64,000 nucleotides of DNA. It comes from Frankiales bacterium. Lineage in GTDB: Bacteria; Actinomycetota; Actinomycetes; Mycobacteriales; Jatrophihabitantaceae. Every line of letters starts with the position of its first letter. Within the stretch, counting starts at the first letter, position 1. Below are positions 46,399 through 55,683 of this stretch, in pieces. The stretch covers positions 1 to 64,000 of the forward strand of contig JAOPUZ010000022.1 in the NCBI GenBank assembly GCA_025966315.1. Reading direction: 5' to 3'. The notes beneath the pieces are model-generated. The model made no database searches, was not told the origin of the DNA, and worked only from the letters and a program-made list of their open reading frames with translations. The translations under genes and the position numbers were made by a program.

Positions 46399-46869
46399 TT
46401 AGTGCGGCTGGTGCACGATCAGCACACTGGTCGTGGAGTGGGATACGACGGCTGCGGCAACATTGCCGACCAGGTGGCCCACTAGCCCGCTGTGCCGGTG
46501 CGAACCGACCACGATCAGGCTCGCCCCTTCGTCGTCGGCGGTCTGGACGATGCCCTTCCAGGTCGGCGCGGATTTGACCGCGACGCTGCGGACCTGAAAC
46601 CCCGCCCGCTCGGCTAACGATGCGCCGTAAGCAGCGGTCTCCTCGGCGGCCTTCCCCACGTCCACGGCCTTGTCGGCGTCAAAGTGCCGCTCGGTGACCG
46701 GCGTGAACCCGACATCAGCCGGTTGCCAAACGCAGACGACAACCGCAGCTCGCGGCACCGCGAGCTGAGTCGCGGCCTGCTCGATCGCGTAACCGGCAAG
46801 ATCGGAGCCGTCGTAGGCGAAGATCACCGGACCCACCGGGCGCACCTCGTCAGAACCAGTCACTGCCAT
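46399..46869 (-). CDS. Universal stress protein (UspA family)
   Basis: This 156-residue single UspA domain has VIFAYDGSDLAGYAIEQAAT at the start and the ATP-binding-type ending SLIVVGSHRHSGLVGHLVGN with VVSHSTTSVLIVH. The G-2x-G-9x-G(S/T) pattern suggests nucleotide binding. The ATG at 46869 lies 1 nt after the MFS stop; a GTG at 46881 is also possible but its ribosome site would be too close. The gene is probably cotranscribed with the exporter. Confidence 0.88.
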   Translation of the reverse strand: MAVTGSDEVRPVGPVIFAYDGSDLAGYAIEQAATQLAVPRAAVVVCVWQPADVGFTPVTERHFDADKAVDVGKAAEETAAYGASLAERAGFQVRSVAVKSAPTWKGIVQTADDEGASLIVVGSHRHSGLVGHLVGNVAAAVVSHSTTSVLIVHQPH

Positions 46870-46870
46870 G

Positions 46871-48358
46871 TCAGTCGACACCTTCCATCACGGGAATCCT
46901 GGCCGGCTGCCTCGAGCCAAGTCTGGCCAATAATGGTGGTGAATACCAGGCCGGCTCGGCACCGCCCAAGAACCGATCAAGGTCAGGTTTTTGCGGACGG
47001 GCCCCGCTGAGGGCGTAGATGGCGACACCGAGGGCGGCCCCAACCAGACAGATGCCGAGTCCGACCCACAACGCGATGGCCGTGCCGTCGTCCACATTGC
47101 CGGCTACCGTCGCAGCGAAGTGCGCGAAAATCGGAGCGATCATGAATGCAGCCACGGCGCGCAGCAACTCCACGATCGCGAAGATGCGCTGCAAGCTGAA
47201 CGACGGCATCGAGAAGCCGGCGACGAACAACGCGGGCGCGACCGTGGCGCCCAGCCCGACGCCAGCCAACGCCGAGCCAACCAGGGTGAGTGCTTGGCTC
47301 GATGGCACCTCAATGCGGAAGACCGCTATGCCGGCGGCCAAAAACAGCATCCCGACCAACGGCAGGTAGTGCATCGCTTTGCGGTTGATGACGGCGCCGA
47401 ACGCGAGCGCCGTGATCACCGCGCCGCCGAGTTCAGGCAGGTACAGCAACCCGATACGGACCGGGCTGTAATGCTCCGCCAGCACCCCGGCGGTGAGCCC
47501 GGTGGCTGACACTGCGGCTGCGGCGGCGAACAGGGCGACAACGATCCCGGCGACCGGGATCGAGCTCCTGAGCAGCGGGCGAACGGTCAGCAGCGGCAAC
47601 TTGGCGCGGTACTGGTAAACCACGAGCACCACGATCGCGGCCAAACCGCCGAACAACGGCGCCAGCACGATTGCGCTGACGAACCGATGGCTGGTGAGTT
47701 CCGACGCGCCGAAGAACGCGGCCACGCAGCCGACCGCGGCCAGCGAGATGGCCGGCAGGTCACGCGGCGAATCAAGGTTCGCCGGCGGTGAGTCCTCGAA
47801 AGTCAGGACCGCCAACACGAGCGCCATCCCAGCAATCCCGGCGACGATCCAGAACAACGGCCGCCACGCGTGGGCCTGGGCCTGCACGCCTCCGACGAAC
47901 GGGCCGAGCGCAACCGCTCCGAAGATGCACATGTTCATGATCACGGCTGTCATCCGAAGCTTGTCCCGCGGGTAACCGATGGCCAGCGGCGGAACGGCCG
48001 CGATCAGCAGCAGGCTGGTGCAGAGCCCTTGGATCACATGACCGGCGATATACATGCCAGCATCCTGAGCCGACGCCGCCAGCACCGAACCCACCACGAG
48101 CAGGGCCGCGTAGCCCAACAGCATCCGGCGCTGCGGCAGGTGCTGGGCGAACTGGACGGCCAGCACGGTGCCCAAGGCGTACGCGGCATTGCCCAGGCCC
48201 GAGCTGAGGCTGAGCGTCTGCGCGCTCATGTGCAGCTGCGCGCCAATGATCGGAGTCAACGGCTCGAGCGCCGCGGACAACGCCAAGTACGGGATCAGTG
48301 CCAGCATGACCATCGCCGCCACCGCGGCGTAACGGCCGGCGAGTGGACCCTGGCGCAT
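46871..48358 (-). CDS. MFS transporter, probable 14-helix drug/metabolite exporter
   Basis: This 495-residue protein has about 14 hydrophobic segments. The N-terminal half carries SAALEPLTPIIGAQLHMSAQ (loop after helix 1) and the inter-helix RRMLLGYAALLVVGSVLAAS, resembling DHA2-type exporters. The C-terminus has a cytoplasmic tail (KPDLDRFLGGAEPAWYSPPL). It pumps small molecules by proton exchange; the substrate is unknown. A universal stress protein gene follows 1 nt after its stop. Confidence 0.87.
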   Translation of the reverse strand: MRQGPLAGRYAAVAAMVMLALIPYLALSAALEPLTPIIGAQLHMSAQTLSLSSGLGNAAYALGTVLAVQFAQHLPQRRMLLGYAALLVVGSVLAASAQDAGMYIAGHVIQGLCTSLLLIAAVPPLAIGYPRDKLRMTAVIMNMCIFGAVALGPFVGGVQAQAHAWRPLFWIVAGIAGMALVLAVLTFEDSPPANLDSPRDLPAISLAAVGCVAAFFGASELTSHRFVSAIVLAPLFGGLAAIVVLVVYQYRAKLPLLTVRPLLRSSIPVAGIVVALFAAAAAVSATGLTAGVLAEHYSPVRIGLLYLPELGGAVITALAFGAVINRKAMHYLPLVGMLFLAAGIAVFRIEVPSSQALTLVGSALAGVGLGATVAPALFVAGFSMPSFSLQRIFAIVELLRAVAAFMIAPIFAHFAATVAGNVDDGTAIALWVGLGICLVGAALGVAIYALSGARPQKPDLDRFLGGAEPAWYSPPLLARLGSRQPARIPVMEGVD

Positions 48359-48702
48359 CAGCCGACCTCTTCCGGCATCCGGCGGGTCGGGCGCTGCTGT
48401 CTAGTTGGTGTCTTCGGGTTACTGGGCGTCTCAGGGTCGCGGGGCAGTTGGTACGAGTGATGCATTTGCTTCCTCACGTGCATTACTGGCACGCCTCGGC
48501 CGTATCCAAAAACGGTCGGCGCTCTAACTCTTGAAGCCTATAAGGGAACGGAGGGTTGCTCCGGTTACCTTGATCACGAACCTGGAGCTCGCGCTACGCC
48601 AGCAAAAGGGGTGCTGCGGTTTGGGTTGCCGCTGGTGACGCGTAACGCTGCTGCGGTGATGCGCACGCACTAAATGCCCTCGCGTTCATAACTTCGAAAC
48701 GC
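48359..48702. other. Intergenic region without a recognisable gene
   Basis: This 344-nt spacer lies upstream of the MFS gene and downstream of the minus-strand hypothetical operon. It should hold the MFS promoter. No ORF with a ribosome site and no strong hairpin were seen. Confidence 0.4.
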
Positions 48703-49035
48703 TCAGCCCTTGAGGACGAGCCGCACGCTGAGCACTGCTCGCTGCGCGCCGCCGGACAGTTCGCCGGTTACCCGCAGCCAGCCGCCGAAGTGCCGGACCC
48801 GACACGCGGTGAGGCCGGGACCGGCCAGGAGACCGGTCGTTCCTTCGTCGATCCAGTGGATCCCGTCGGCCGAAATCTGCACCCTCAGCGCGAGCTGGTC
48901 GAAGTCGGCTTCGTCGTCCTCGACCGTGACGAAGAAAATCGCTTCGTCGGCCCAACCGCACTCGTAGGGTTCGCTGGCTATGGTCTCGGCGAACGGCTGA
49001 CGCAGCTCGACGACCGAGGTGTAGAAGTGGCGCAT
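48703..49035 (-). CDS. Hypothetical beta-rich protein, 110 aa
   Basis: This 110-residue protein begins RHFYTSVVELRQPFAETIAS and contains EAIFFVTVEDDEADFDQLAL, a pattern suggesting a small beta-sandwich such as a sugar-binding or C-terminal accessory domain. I do not recognise a family. It overlaps the 49035 gene by one base, so the two are coupled. It is the last gene of the GntR-led minus-strand operon. Confidence 0.6.
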   Translation of the reverse strand: MRHFYTSVVELRQPFAETIASEPYECGWADEAIFFVTVEDDEADFDQLALRVQISADGIHWIDEGTTGLLAGPGLTACRVRHFGGWLRVTGELSGGAQRAVLSVRLVLKG

Positions 49036-49955
49036 CAGTCCACCGAGACCACGATGGAATCGAGAAAGAGGAACGCGCGCCGGTCGGCGCCGGTCTCAAC
49101 GAAGAACACGGGATTCACCAGGCCTCCTATGCCCTTGTATTCCGGCGCCATCGTTGGCGTCAGCGCCCTCATGTCGAAGATCCGATCCATGCACTGCAAT
49201 TCGAGGTAGCGCCGGTTGGCCACGTCGACGGTCAGCCGCAGGTACATCCAGTTGATCTTGTCGTCGGCCTCGTTCGACACCAGCGACTGTTCCCCGTCCG
49301 GCAGCCAGGCGAATCCGTCCGAGCTGCCATCGGCGTGCCGGCGTCCGTACCACTGGCTGTCAACGCCGACCTTGTGCCAGCCGGCCTGACCGTAGCTCCA
49401 GTCGGCGTCGGTGACACCGTCGGCAACCGAGAAGTACTGCCAACGCTTGACCGATTGTCCGTCGACGGCGTTGAGGTAGCGCACACCGGGCATCCAGCGG
49501 TTGCCTGCGGTCTGCAGGTCGAAGAAGCAGCCGAAGGCCCGCACGTCGGTGTCGCCCAGACCGGGCCGATCCCCCTCTGGTGTGTAGGCCAGCCACGTCT
49601 CGAGCTGGATCTTGTCGTAGCGCCGGTGCTGCGCCATGCGTTTGATGGCCAAACCCATGCTGCCCGGCGCCGGCGGTTGATCGATCGGCGCCGAATTGGC
49701 CCGGGTAGTCAGCTTCAGCGAATAGGTGCCGCTCATTGCGCCGTGGGTGCCCATCATGGCGAAGGTGGCGCTGCTGAGCATCGTCGGACCCCAGTGGATC
49801 AGATCAACCTCTTGCGAATGCGCACCGAAACCGGGCTTGACGAAGTTTGGACGCAGATCCAGCCAGCCCGCCTGCCCGTGGTCGAACTGGTCATAGGTAA
49901 TCACCCGGGACAGTGGGGAGAAGCGGTCGTCGTTGAGCGGCATAGGTCGAGTCAC
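49035..49955 (-). CDS. Hypothetical protein of a sugar-catabolism operon, 306 aa
   Basis: This 306-residue, aromatic-rich protein (GHAQGWLDLRPNF-like start region, DIHWGP-type and WYGRRHADGSSDGFAWLPDG segments, CMDRIFDMRAL near the end) looks like a jelly-roll/lectin-type protein. It may belong to a DUF6772-like family, which I recall only loosely. No signal peptide is seen. It may start at GTG 49955, overlapping a 30-residue ORF as GTGA, or at ATG 49943. Cotranscribed with the GntR gene above it. Confidence 0.65.
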   Translation of the reverse strand: MTRPMPLNDDRFSPLSRVITYDQFDHGQAGWLDLRPNFVKPGFGAHSQEVDLIHWGPTMLSSATFAMMGTHGAMSGTYSLKLTTRANSAPIDQPPAPGSMGLAIKRMAQHRRYDKIQLETWLAYTPEGDRPGLGDTDVRAFGCFFDLQTAGNRWMPGVRYLNAVDGQSVKRWQYFSVADGVTDADWSYGQAGWHKVGVDSQWYGRRHADGSSDGFAWLPDGEQSLVSNEADDKINWMYLRLTVDVANRRYLELQCMDRIFDMRALTPTMAPEYKGIGGLVNPVFFVETGADRRAFLFLDSIVVSVD

Positions 49956-50044
49956 CAGTCGTGAACGGTGGCATCGCGCAGGCGATCCACCAGCGGGTAG
50001 GTGGGTTGATCAGGGAATTCGGCAGCAGCCTCGGTGTCGCGCAC
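49952..50044 (-). CDS. Small ORF or gene remnant between the GntR gene and the 306-aa gene
   Basis: A GTG at 50044, 2 nt after the GntR stop, opens a 30-codon frame ending RLRDATVHDW whose TGA overlaps the next GTG start. The tight spacing on both sides suggests a translated, coupled small gene or a long gene reduced by deletion to its ends. No family is recognised. Confidence 0.35.
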   Translation of the reverse strand: MRDTEAAAEFPDQPTYPLVDRLRDATVHDW

Positions 50045-50046
50045 TG

Positions 50047-50727
50047 TCACTCCTCATGCTCTGAGGCGATCTTCACAATGGCCTCGCGGGCTTCGGTGAG
50101 GATCTCGGTCATGGCCTGTCGGGCCCGGGCTGAATCGCCCAGCTGGATCGCGTGAGCGATCTCGATATGTAGTCGGATGGCCGCGACCTCGGGATGCGGC
50201 GGCATCAGGTGGTGTCGGGTGCGTCCAGATAGCACCTCGGCTACGACGTCGGTAAGGCTGGCGAACATCTCGTTGCCCGAGGCGTGCAGCAGCGCCCGGT
50301 GGAAGGCGATGTCGTGTTCAAGGTAGCGCTCCAAATCGCCGGCCTGCCCGGTCGCCGACATCCCGGCGGCGGCCGTGAGCAGCTCCGCGCAGTCTTCGGG
50401 GCGGGCCCGCTCGGCGGCGAGCGCCGCGGCCACCGGTTCGACCCCGGTGCGCAGCTCGCTCAACGACTGCAGCTGGTCCAGCCGATCGGCGCCGGCCAAG
50501 CGCCAGCGGATGATGCGCGGGTCGAAGACGTTCCAGGCGGCCCGGTCGACGACGGTCACCCCTACCCGTCGTCTGGCCGCGACGACGTTCATCGAGGCTA
50601 GCGCGCGGATCGCCTCCCGGATCACGCCGCGCGAGACCGAGAAGCGCGTCTCGAGCTCTTCAATCCTCAGCACGGTGCCGGGCTGGATCGTCCCGAAAAC
50701 GATCAGCTCGCCCAGCTGGTTGAGCAC
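50047..50727 (-). CDS. GntR/FadR-family transcriptional regulator
   Basis: This 226-residue protein has an N-terminal winged helix (EELETRFSVSRGVIREAIRA LASMNVV region) and a C-terminal FCD all-helical ligand domain with EHDIAFHRALLHASGN and the metal-site His in EIAHAIQ. FadR-type GntR proteins repress sugar-acid and related catabolic genes and release on ligand binding. It diverges from the gluconokinase-oxidoreductase fusion gene, its likely target. The start is GTG 50727; the homologous frame extends several codons upstream (TADLHES) without an ATG, GTG or TTG, so the true start is uncertain. Confidence 0.88.
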   Translation of the reverse strand: MLNQLGELIVFGTIQPGTVLRIEELETRFSVSRGVIREAIRALASMNVVAARRRVGVTVVDRAAWNVFDPRIIRWRLAGADRLDQLQSLSELRTGVEPVAAALAAERARPEDCAELLTAAAGMSATGQAGDLERYLEHDIAFHRALLHASGNEMFASLTDVVAEVLSGRTRHHLMPPHPEVAAIRLHIEIAHAIQLGDSARARQAMTEILTEAREAIVKIASEHEE

Positions 50728-50773
50728 GCTCTCGTGCAGGTCGGCGGTTGAGATGGCGGTTGACCCCTTGCAT

Positions 50774-50806
50774 TAATCATATCTTTAGTGTTCTGTGCCA
50801 TGATTA
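50774..50806. promoter_or_regulatory. AT-rich divergent promoter region with candidate GntR operator
   Basis: In a strikingly AT-rich spacer, TAATCAT (50774-50780) and ATGATTA (50800-50806) form an inverted pair with 19 nt between, suited to a dimeric regulator or to overlapping divergent promoters. It lies between the GntR gene and the fusion gene. Assignment is by position and symmetry only. Confidence 0.45.
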
Positions 50807-50837
50807 GATCAGATTATTAAATGAAAGGCGAGTCCCC

Positions 50838-52760
50838 ATGCCCGACCTGCCAACCCCTTCCCCGCTCTCGTCCGGCCACCTCGTCGTGATGGGCGTTGCC
50901 GGCTCCGGCAAGTCCACCGTCGGCGAGCTGCTGGCTCGCCGGCTCGGGATTCCCTACGCCGACGCCGACGACTTTCACGATCCCGAGGCGATCGCGAAGA
51001 TGCGACAGGGTGCGGCCCTGACCGACGCCGACCGCGGCCCCTGGCTCGAGCGCATCGGTCGTTGGCTGGCCGAGCGTGACGCCGGCGTCGTGAGTTGCTC
51101 GGCCCTTCGCCGCGACTACCGCGACAGCCTGCGCAGCTTCGTGCCCTCGGCCTATTTCGTGCATCTCGCGGGCGATCGCGCCGTGGTCACCGCGCGGGTA
51201 GACGACCGCCCCGACCATTTCATGCCGGCCTCGCTTGTGGCGTCGCAGTATGCCGAACTCGAACCCCTCGGCCCCGACGAGGCGGGTGTCACCGTGGATC
51301 TCGCCATCTCCCCGCCGCAGATCGTCGACGCGGCGGTGGCGGCGTTGGCCCGCCTGGACGAACCCGAGGACGCCGCGCTGGGGCAGGCGACGGTGGCCTA
51401 TGTGCGGGACCTGCCGACCCGAGCCAGCTATGACGTCGTCGTGGTCGGCGGCGGCCCGGCCGGGATCGCGGCTGCGGTCGCCTCGGCCCGGGTCGGCGTG
51501 CGCACCCTGCTGATCGAGCAGAACGGCTATCTGGGCGGGAATCTGACTGCGGGACTGGTCGGGCCGTGCATGACGTCGTACTCCCTGGACGGCTCCACCC
51601 AGCTGATCCGCGGTGTATTCGAAGAACTGGTGCTGCGGATGGAGCAACAAGGCGCCGCGATCCACCCGTCCAAGGTGCCGGCCGGAAGCGCCTACGCCGG
51701 CTTCATCGAGTTCGGCCACGACAAGGTCACGCCGTTCGAGCCGGAGGCGGTGAAGTCGGTCGCCCTGCAAATGTGCCAGGAGGCCGGGGTCGAGCTCCTG
51801 CTGCACACCTTCGTGCCAGACGTACTGGTCGACAGCCGCAGGGTGAGCGCGGTGGTGTGTGCCAGTAAGAGCGGTCTGCAGGTCGTGCCCGCCTCGGTGG
51901 TCGTCGACTGCTCGGCCGACGCCGATGTCGCCACCCGGGCCGGCGCATCGGTTGTCACCGGTCGTAGCTCGGACGGCCTGACTCAGCCGATGACCCTGTT
52001 CTTCCGGGTCGAGAACGTGGATGACGACGAGGTCGAACGCTACGTGCATGCACACCCCGACGACGCGCGACCGTTCGCCTCGATCGTCGCCGCCGGTCGC
52101 GAGGCCGGACGATTCCCATCACCCCGGCGTGGGGTCGGCATGTACAAGACGATGCGACCCGGCGTCTGGCGAATCAACACCACCCGCGTCCTCGGCCAGG
52201 ACGGGACCGATGTCGCCGACCTCACCGCCGCCGAGATCGAGGGGCGCCGCCAGGTTGACGCGCTGCTCAAGTTTTTCCGGGCCGAGCTGCCCGGCTTCGC
52301 CGACGCGCGGCTGCTCGACACCGCGGCCACGATCGGCGTGCGGGAGACCCGCCGGATCGTCGGCGATCACGTGCTTTCGTTGACCGATCTCCAATCAGGC
52401 GAGCACTTCGAGGACACCATCGCGCTGGCCGGGTACCCGGTCGACATTCACGATCCGACCGGCGCCGGCGGCGGTGTCGACGAGGCCTACCGCACGGCCA
52501 ACGCCTACTGCATCCCTTACCGCAGCCTGCTTCCCATCGATCTCGACAACGTGCTCGTAGCCGGCCGATGCATCTCGGCGACCCATGAGGCGCTGGCCGC
52601 GATCCGGGTGATGCCGCCGTCGTTCGCCATGGGCGAGGCCGCCGGGACGGCCGCGGCACTCGCCGTCCGCGACCGGGTGCAGCCGCGCGAGCTCAGCGTG
52701 ACCGAACTACAGAAGCAACTCGTGGCGCAGGGCGCCTATCTCGGAGAGGACGTGGCATGA
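50838..52760 (+). CDS. Gluconokinase fused to FAD-dependent oxidoreductase
   Basis: This 640-residue protein joins two complete enzymes. Residues about 13-175 are a GntK-type gluconokinase: P-loop GVAGSGKST (19-27), DDFHDPEAIAKM, CSALRRDYRD (87-96) and HFMPASLVASQYAELEPL. Residues about 196-640 are a FAD_oxidored-type protein: YDVVVVGGGPAGIAAAVASA with GGGPAG (204-209) and E227 for FAD ribose, YLGGNLTAGLVGPC, and GRCISATHEALAAIRVMP near the end. There is no stop or frameshift between. It may couple phosphorylation and oxidation of a sugar-acid-like substrate. GntR-regulated; its TGA overlaps the HyuA ATG. Confidence 0.88.
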   Translation: MPDLPTPSPLSSGHLVVMGVAGSGKSTVGELLARRLGIPYADADDFHDPEAIAKMRQGAALTDADRGPWLERIGRWLAERDAGVVSCSALRRDYRDSLRSFVPSAYFVHLAGDRAVVTARVDDRPDHFMPASLVASQYAELEPLGPDEAGVTVDLAISPPQIVDAAVAALARLDEPEDAALGQATVAYVRDLPTRASYDVVVVGGGPAGIAAAVASARVGVRTLLIEQNGYLGGNLTAGLVGPCMTSYSLDGSTQLIRGVFEELVLRMEQQGAAIHPSKVPAGSAYAGFIEFGHDKVTPFEPEAVKSVALQMCQEAGVELLLHTFVPDVLVDSRRVSAVVCASKSGLQVVPASVVVDCSADADVATRAGASVVTGRSSDGLTQPMTLFFRVENVDDDEVERYVHAHPDDARPFASIVAAGREAGRFPSPRRGVGMYKTMRPGVWRINTTRVLGQDGTDVADLTAAEIEGRRQVDALLKFFRAELPGFADARLLDTAATIGVRETRRIVGDHVLSLTDLQSGEHFEDTIALAGYPVDIHDPTGAGGGVDEAYRTANAYCIPYRSLLPIDLDNVLVAGRCISATHEALAAIRVMPPSFAMGEAAGTAAALAVRDRVQPRELSVTELQKQLVAQGAYLGEDVA

Positions 52761-54916
52761 GCAGCTCCCGCATCCGGGTCGGTATCGACGTCGGCGGCAC
52801 GTTCACCGACGCGGTGGCGATCGACGCCGACACCTTGGCGCTCATCGGCCAGGCCAAGGTGCCTACAACCCACGACGACCAGGACGGGGTCGCCCGCGGC
52901 ATCGTGCAAGCGCTGGAAGAACTGCTGGCCAGCGTCGATGCCACGGCGGATGACATCGGCTTCCTGGCGCACGGCACGACGCAGGCCACCAACGCCCTAC
53001 TCGAAGGCGACGTCGCCACGGTCGGCATTGTCGTCGGCGGACGGGGGCTGGAGGGAAAGCGGGCCGCGCAGCTGGTGAAGCTGGGCGACATCGAGCTGGC
53101 GCCAGGACGGAATCTGCCTATGCGTACGGCATTCTGGCGAATTCCGGGGCCCGGCGAGACAGCCTCCGACCTTCCCGCGATCATCGCCGGATTGCAGAAA
53201 GCCGGCGCCGAGGTCATCGTCGGCGCTGAGGCGTACAGCGTCGATGACGAGGCCCGCGAGGTGGAAATCACGACCGAGGCGCGCACCCAAGGGCTGTTGG
53301 CCACCGGCACCCACGAGATCACCAAGCTGTACGGGCTGCGCCGGCGCACCCGGACCGCGGTCGTCAACGCCAGCATCCTGCCCCGGATGCTGGCGACCGC
53401 CGACATGGTGGCGGGATCGATTGGCAAGGCCGGCATCACCGCACCGCTGATGGTGATGCGTTGCGACGGCGGGGTGATGTCGCTGGACGAGATGCGCCGT
53501 CGACCCCTGCTGACCATTCTGTCGGGCCCAGCCGCGGGGGTGGCCGGTGCGCTGATGAACGAGCGCATCACCGACGGTGTCTTCCTCGAGACCGGCGGCA
53601 CCTCGACCGACGTCAGCGTGATCAAGCAGGGCCGCGTCACCGTCCGCTACGCACAGATCGGCGGCCACGACACTTACCTGTCCTCACTCGACGTACGCAC
53701 AGTCGGCGTCGGCGGCGGGTCAATGATTCGGCTCGACGGTCGCAAGGTAACCGATGTCGGCCCGCGGAGCGCGCATATCGCCGGGTTCGCCTACTGCTGT
53801 TACGCCGACCCGGGCGCGCTGGACGGGGCCAAGCTGGTTACGGCGGCGCCGTTACCGGGCGACCCGGCCGACTACGTGTTGCTGGAGACACCCGACGGCA
53901 CTCGCTACGCCCTAACCGTGACCTGCGCCGCCAACGTCCTCGGGCTGGTGCCGGCATCTGATTACGCCTACGCCGACAGCCCGGCCGCCCTCATCGGTTT
54001 CGAGATCCTCGGCCGAGAAATGGGAATCTCGCCGGCGGACGCAGCCGAGGCCGTCCTGGCCAAGGCCAGCTCGCGGGTCGCCGGCGTCGTTGAGGCGCTG
54101 CTCAAGCACTACGAGCTGCCGAGCGAGCGGGTCGTGCTGGTCGGCGGTGGCGGCGGCGCGGCCACGATCACGCCGCATCTGGGTCAGACGATGAACCTGC
54201 CGCATCGGATCGCCGCGCACAACGAGGTGATCAGCCCACTCGGGGTCGCGATGGCTCTGGTACGCGAGTCGGTCGAGCGGATCATCCCTAATCCATCTCA
54301 GGAGGACGTGCTCGGCGTCCGGAGCGAAGCCGAGCACACCGTGCTGTTGCAGGGTGCTGACGCCGAATCGATCGAGGTGGACGTCGAGATCGATGCGCGG
54401 CGCAGCGTGGTTCGGGCCACCGCGACCGGAGCGACCCTACTGCGCACGACCGATCGCAGTCACGGCGGCGCCGATGAGGACGAGACCCGCGCGGCCGCCG
54501 CGAAGACGCTGCGGACCACGCCCGACGAACTCCACCTGGTCGGACGTACGCCGCAGATGCGGGTGTACGGCGGAACGGTGCGCCGCTCCGGCTTGTTCGG
54601 GCTGCTCGGCTCGCACGCTGACGCGGTGGCGGTAGTGGACCGCGACGGCTCGGTCGTCTACTCCAGCCGTGATGCCACCTGGACGCAGTCCAACGTCGGC
54701 GGCGCGCGGGCCGGTCTGCAGCAGCTGATGTCCGACCACACCGATTACAGCAGCGGGGGGCCTCGGATTCCGGCCATTCGGATGGTGATCGGTGGTCGCC
54801 TGATCAGCCTGGCCGGCCTGCTCACTGCCGATCAGGTGGTGAGCATGGCCGGTACCGACCTGGCCAACCGCGCCCAGGACGAGGCCGCCGTGCTGATCGC
54901 GGAGCTGAACCGATGA
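52757..54916 (+). CDS. Hydantoinase/oxoprolinase A-type ATPase (HyuA-like)
   Basis: This 719-residue protein has the HyuA N-terminal actin-like ATPase start VGIDVGGTFTDAVAIDADTL, GFLAHGTTQATNALLEGDVA, and MVMRCDGGVMSLDEMRRRPL then SGPAAGVAGALMNE. The C-terminal domain includes LVGGGGGAATITP. The family hydrolyses ATP to open lactam/hydantoin rings or carboxylate ketones, usually with HyuB. No hyuB is present here. It overlaps its neighbours by 4 nt on each side, so the reaction probably belongs to the same pathway as the gluconokinase-oxidoreductase. Substrate unknown. Confidence 0.88.
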   Translation: MSSSRIRVGIDVGGTFTDAVAIDADTLALIGQAKVPTTHDDQDGVARGIVQALEELLASVDATADDIGFLAHGTTQATNALLEGDVATVGIVVGGRGLEGKRAAQLVKLGDIELAPGRNLPMRTAFWRIPGPGETASDLPAIIAGLQKAGAEVIVGAEAYSVDDEAREVEITTEARTQGLLATGTHEITKLYGLRRRTRTAVVNASILPRMLATADMVAGSIGKAGITAPLMVMRCDGGVMSLDEMRRRPLLTILSGPAAGVAGALMNERITDGVFLETGGTSTDVSVIKQGRVTVRYAQIGGHDTYLSSLDVRTVGVGGGSMIRLDGRKVTDVGPRSAHIAGFAYCCYADPGALDGAKLVTAAPLPGDPADYVLLETPDGTRYALTVTCAANVLGLVPASDYAYADSPAALIGFEILGREMGISPADAAEAVLAKASSRVAGVVEALLKHYELPSERVVLVGGGGGAATITPHLGQTMNLPHRIAAHNEVISPLGVAMALVRESVERIIPNPSQEDVLGVRSEAEHTVLLQGADAESIEVDVEIDARRSVVRATATGATLLRTTDRSHGGADEDETRAAAAKTLRTTPDELHLVGRTPQMRVYGGTVRRSGLFGLLGSHADAVAVVDRDGSVVYSSRDATWTQSNVGGARAGLQQLMSDHTDYSSGGPRIPAIRMVIGGRLISLAGLLTADQVVSMAGTDLANRAQDEAAVLIAELNR

Positions 54917-55683
54917 AGCGTCGCGCGAACACCATTGCACCGCTCACGATCGAGCAGCTCGGCGCGGCATTGAGCGACTCGGCCGAGAGCGTACGGTCGG
55001 CCTGCATTCCGTTAGCCGGGATGGGCGAGGCCGAGCTCGGGGCCCACCTGCTGCGAGCAGTTCCGGTGCACGCCCAGCGGCCATGGAGCGAGCTGACCGA
55101 GTGGGCCGGCATCTGCCTGGAGTACGGTCGCGAACTGGCCGCTGCTGATCCGGACCCAGCTGATCCCGTCGAGTGGGCGGCCAGCCACGGCGTCGAGATC
55201 GTCGAGCAGGATGCAGACATTCCGGCGGCGATGGTGATCGCGCAGTACACGACCCGGCCCGCCCGCATCGTGCTGTACCCGCAGATGCTGGAGTTCGCCG
55301 AGGCGGTCATCGACACCCTGGGCTGGCGGGCACAGTTCGGCCCGGGCCCGGTGCGATCGCTGGCCATCGAGCATGAGATCGCCCACCGGCTCGTCGAGGG
55401 CCCGGCGTCGCGCGAGCTCAAGCGGCGGTTGCAGTTGACCTCATTGCGGATTGGCCGCTTCGCGGTGAAGGGCCACGTACTCGGAGCCGACGAAGTCGTT
55501 AGTCACGCCTACGCCCAAGCCCGGCTGCCCTTTGCGGGCGGATCGGCCCTGGCGCTGGCGGTCGCTCTCAATCGGGCCGCGCGTATCGCGGTCCACACCG
55601 CACGTCCACCGGTATCTCATCCGGTGTCAATCGCCCCGAACTCGTTCACACCGAGTCGAAGGAGCCTGCCATGGGCATCGTGA
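54913..55683 (+). CDS. HEXXH-motif protein of unknown function
   Basis: This 256-residue protein has the motif HEIAH (SLAIEHEIAHRLVEG, about 152-166), the zinc site of metallopeptidase-like (ImmA/IrrE-type) proteins, preceded by RIVLYPQMLEFAEAVIDTLG. The N-terminal half is helical with CLEYGRELAAADPD. No signal peptide. Whether it is a peptidase or binds metal only is unclear. It overlaps hyuA by 4 nt and the permease gene by 13 nt, so it is firmly in the operon. Confidence 0.7.
   Translation: MKRRANTIAPLTIEQLGAALSDSAESVRSACIPLAGMGEAELGAHLLRAVPVHAQRPWSELTEWAGICLEYGRELAAADPDPADPVEWAASHGVEIVEQDADIPAAMVIAQYTTRPARIVLYPQMLEFAEAVIDTLGWRAQFGPGPVRSLAIEHEIAHRLVEGPASRELKRRLQLTSLRIGRFAVKGHVLGADEVVSHAYAQARLPFAGGSALALAVALNRAARIAVHTARPPVSHPVSIAPNSFTPSRRSLPWAS

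Noticed and set aside
50817-52055. 412-codon minus-strand frame opposite the fusion gene
   Set aside because: The plus strand encodes complete gluconokinase and FAD domains; the antisense frame is His/Gly/Arg-rich noise.
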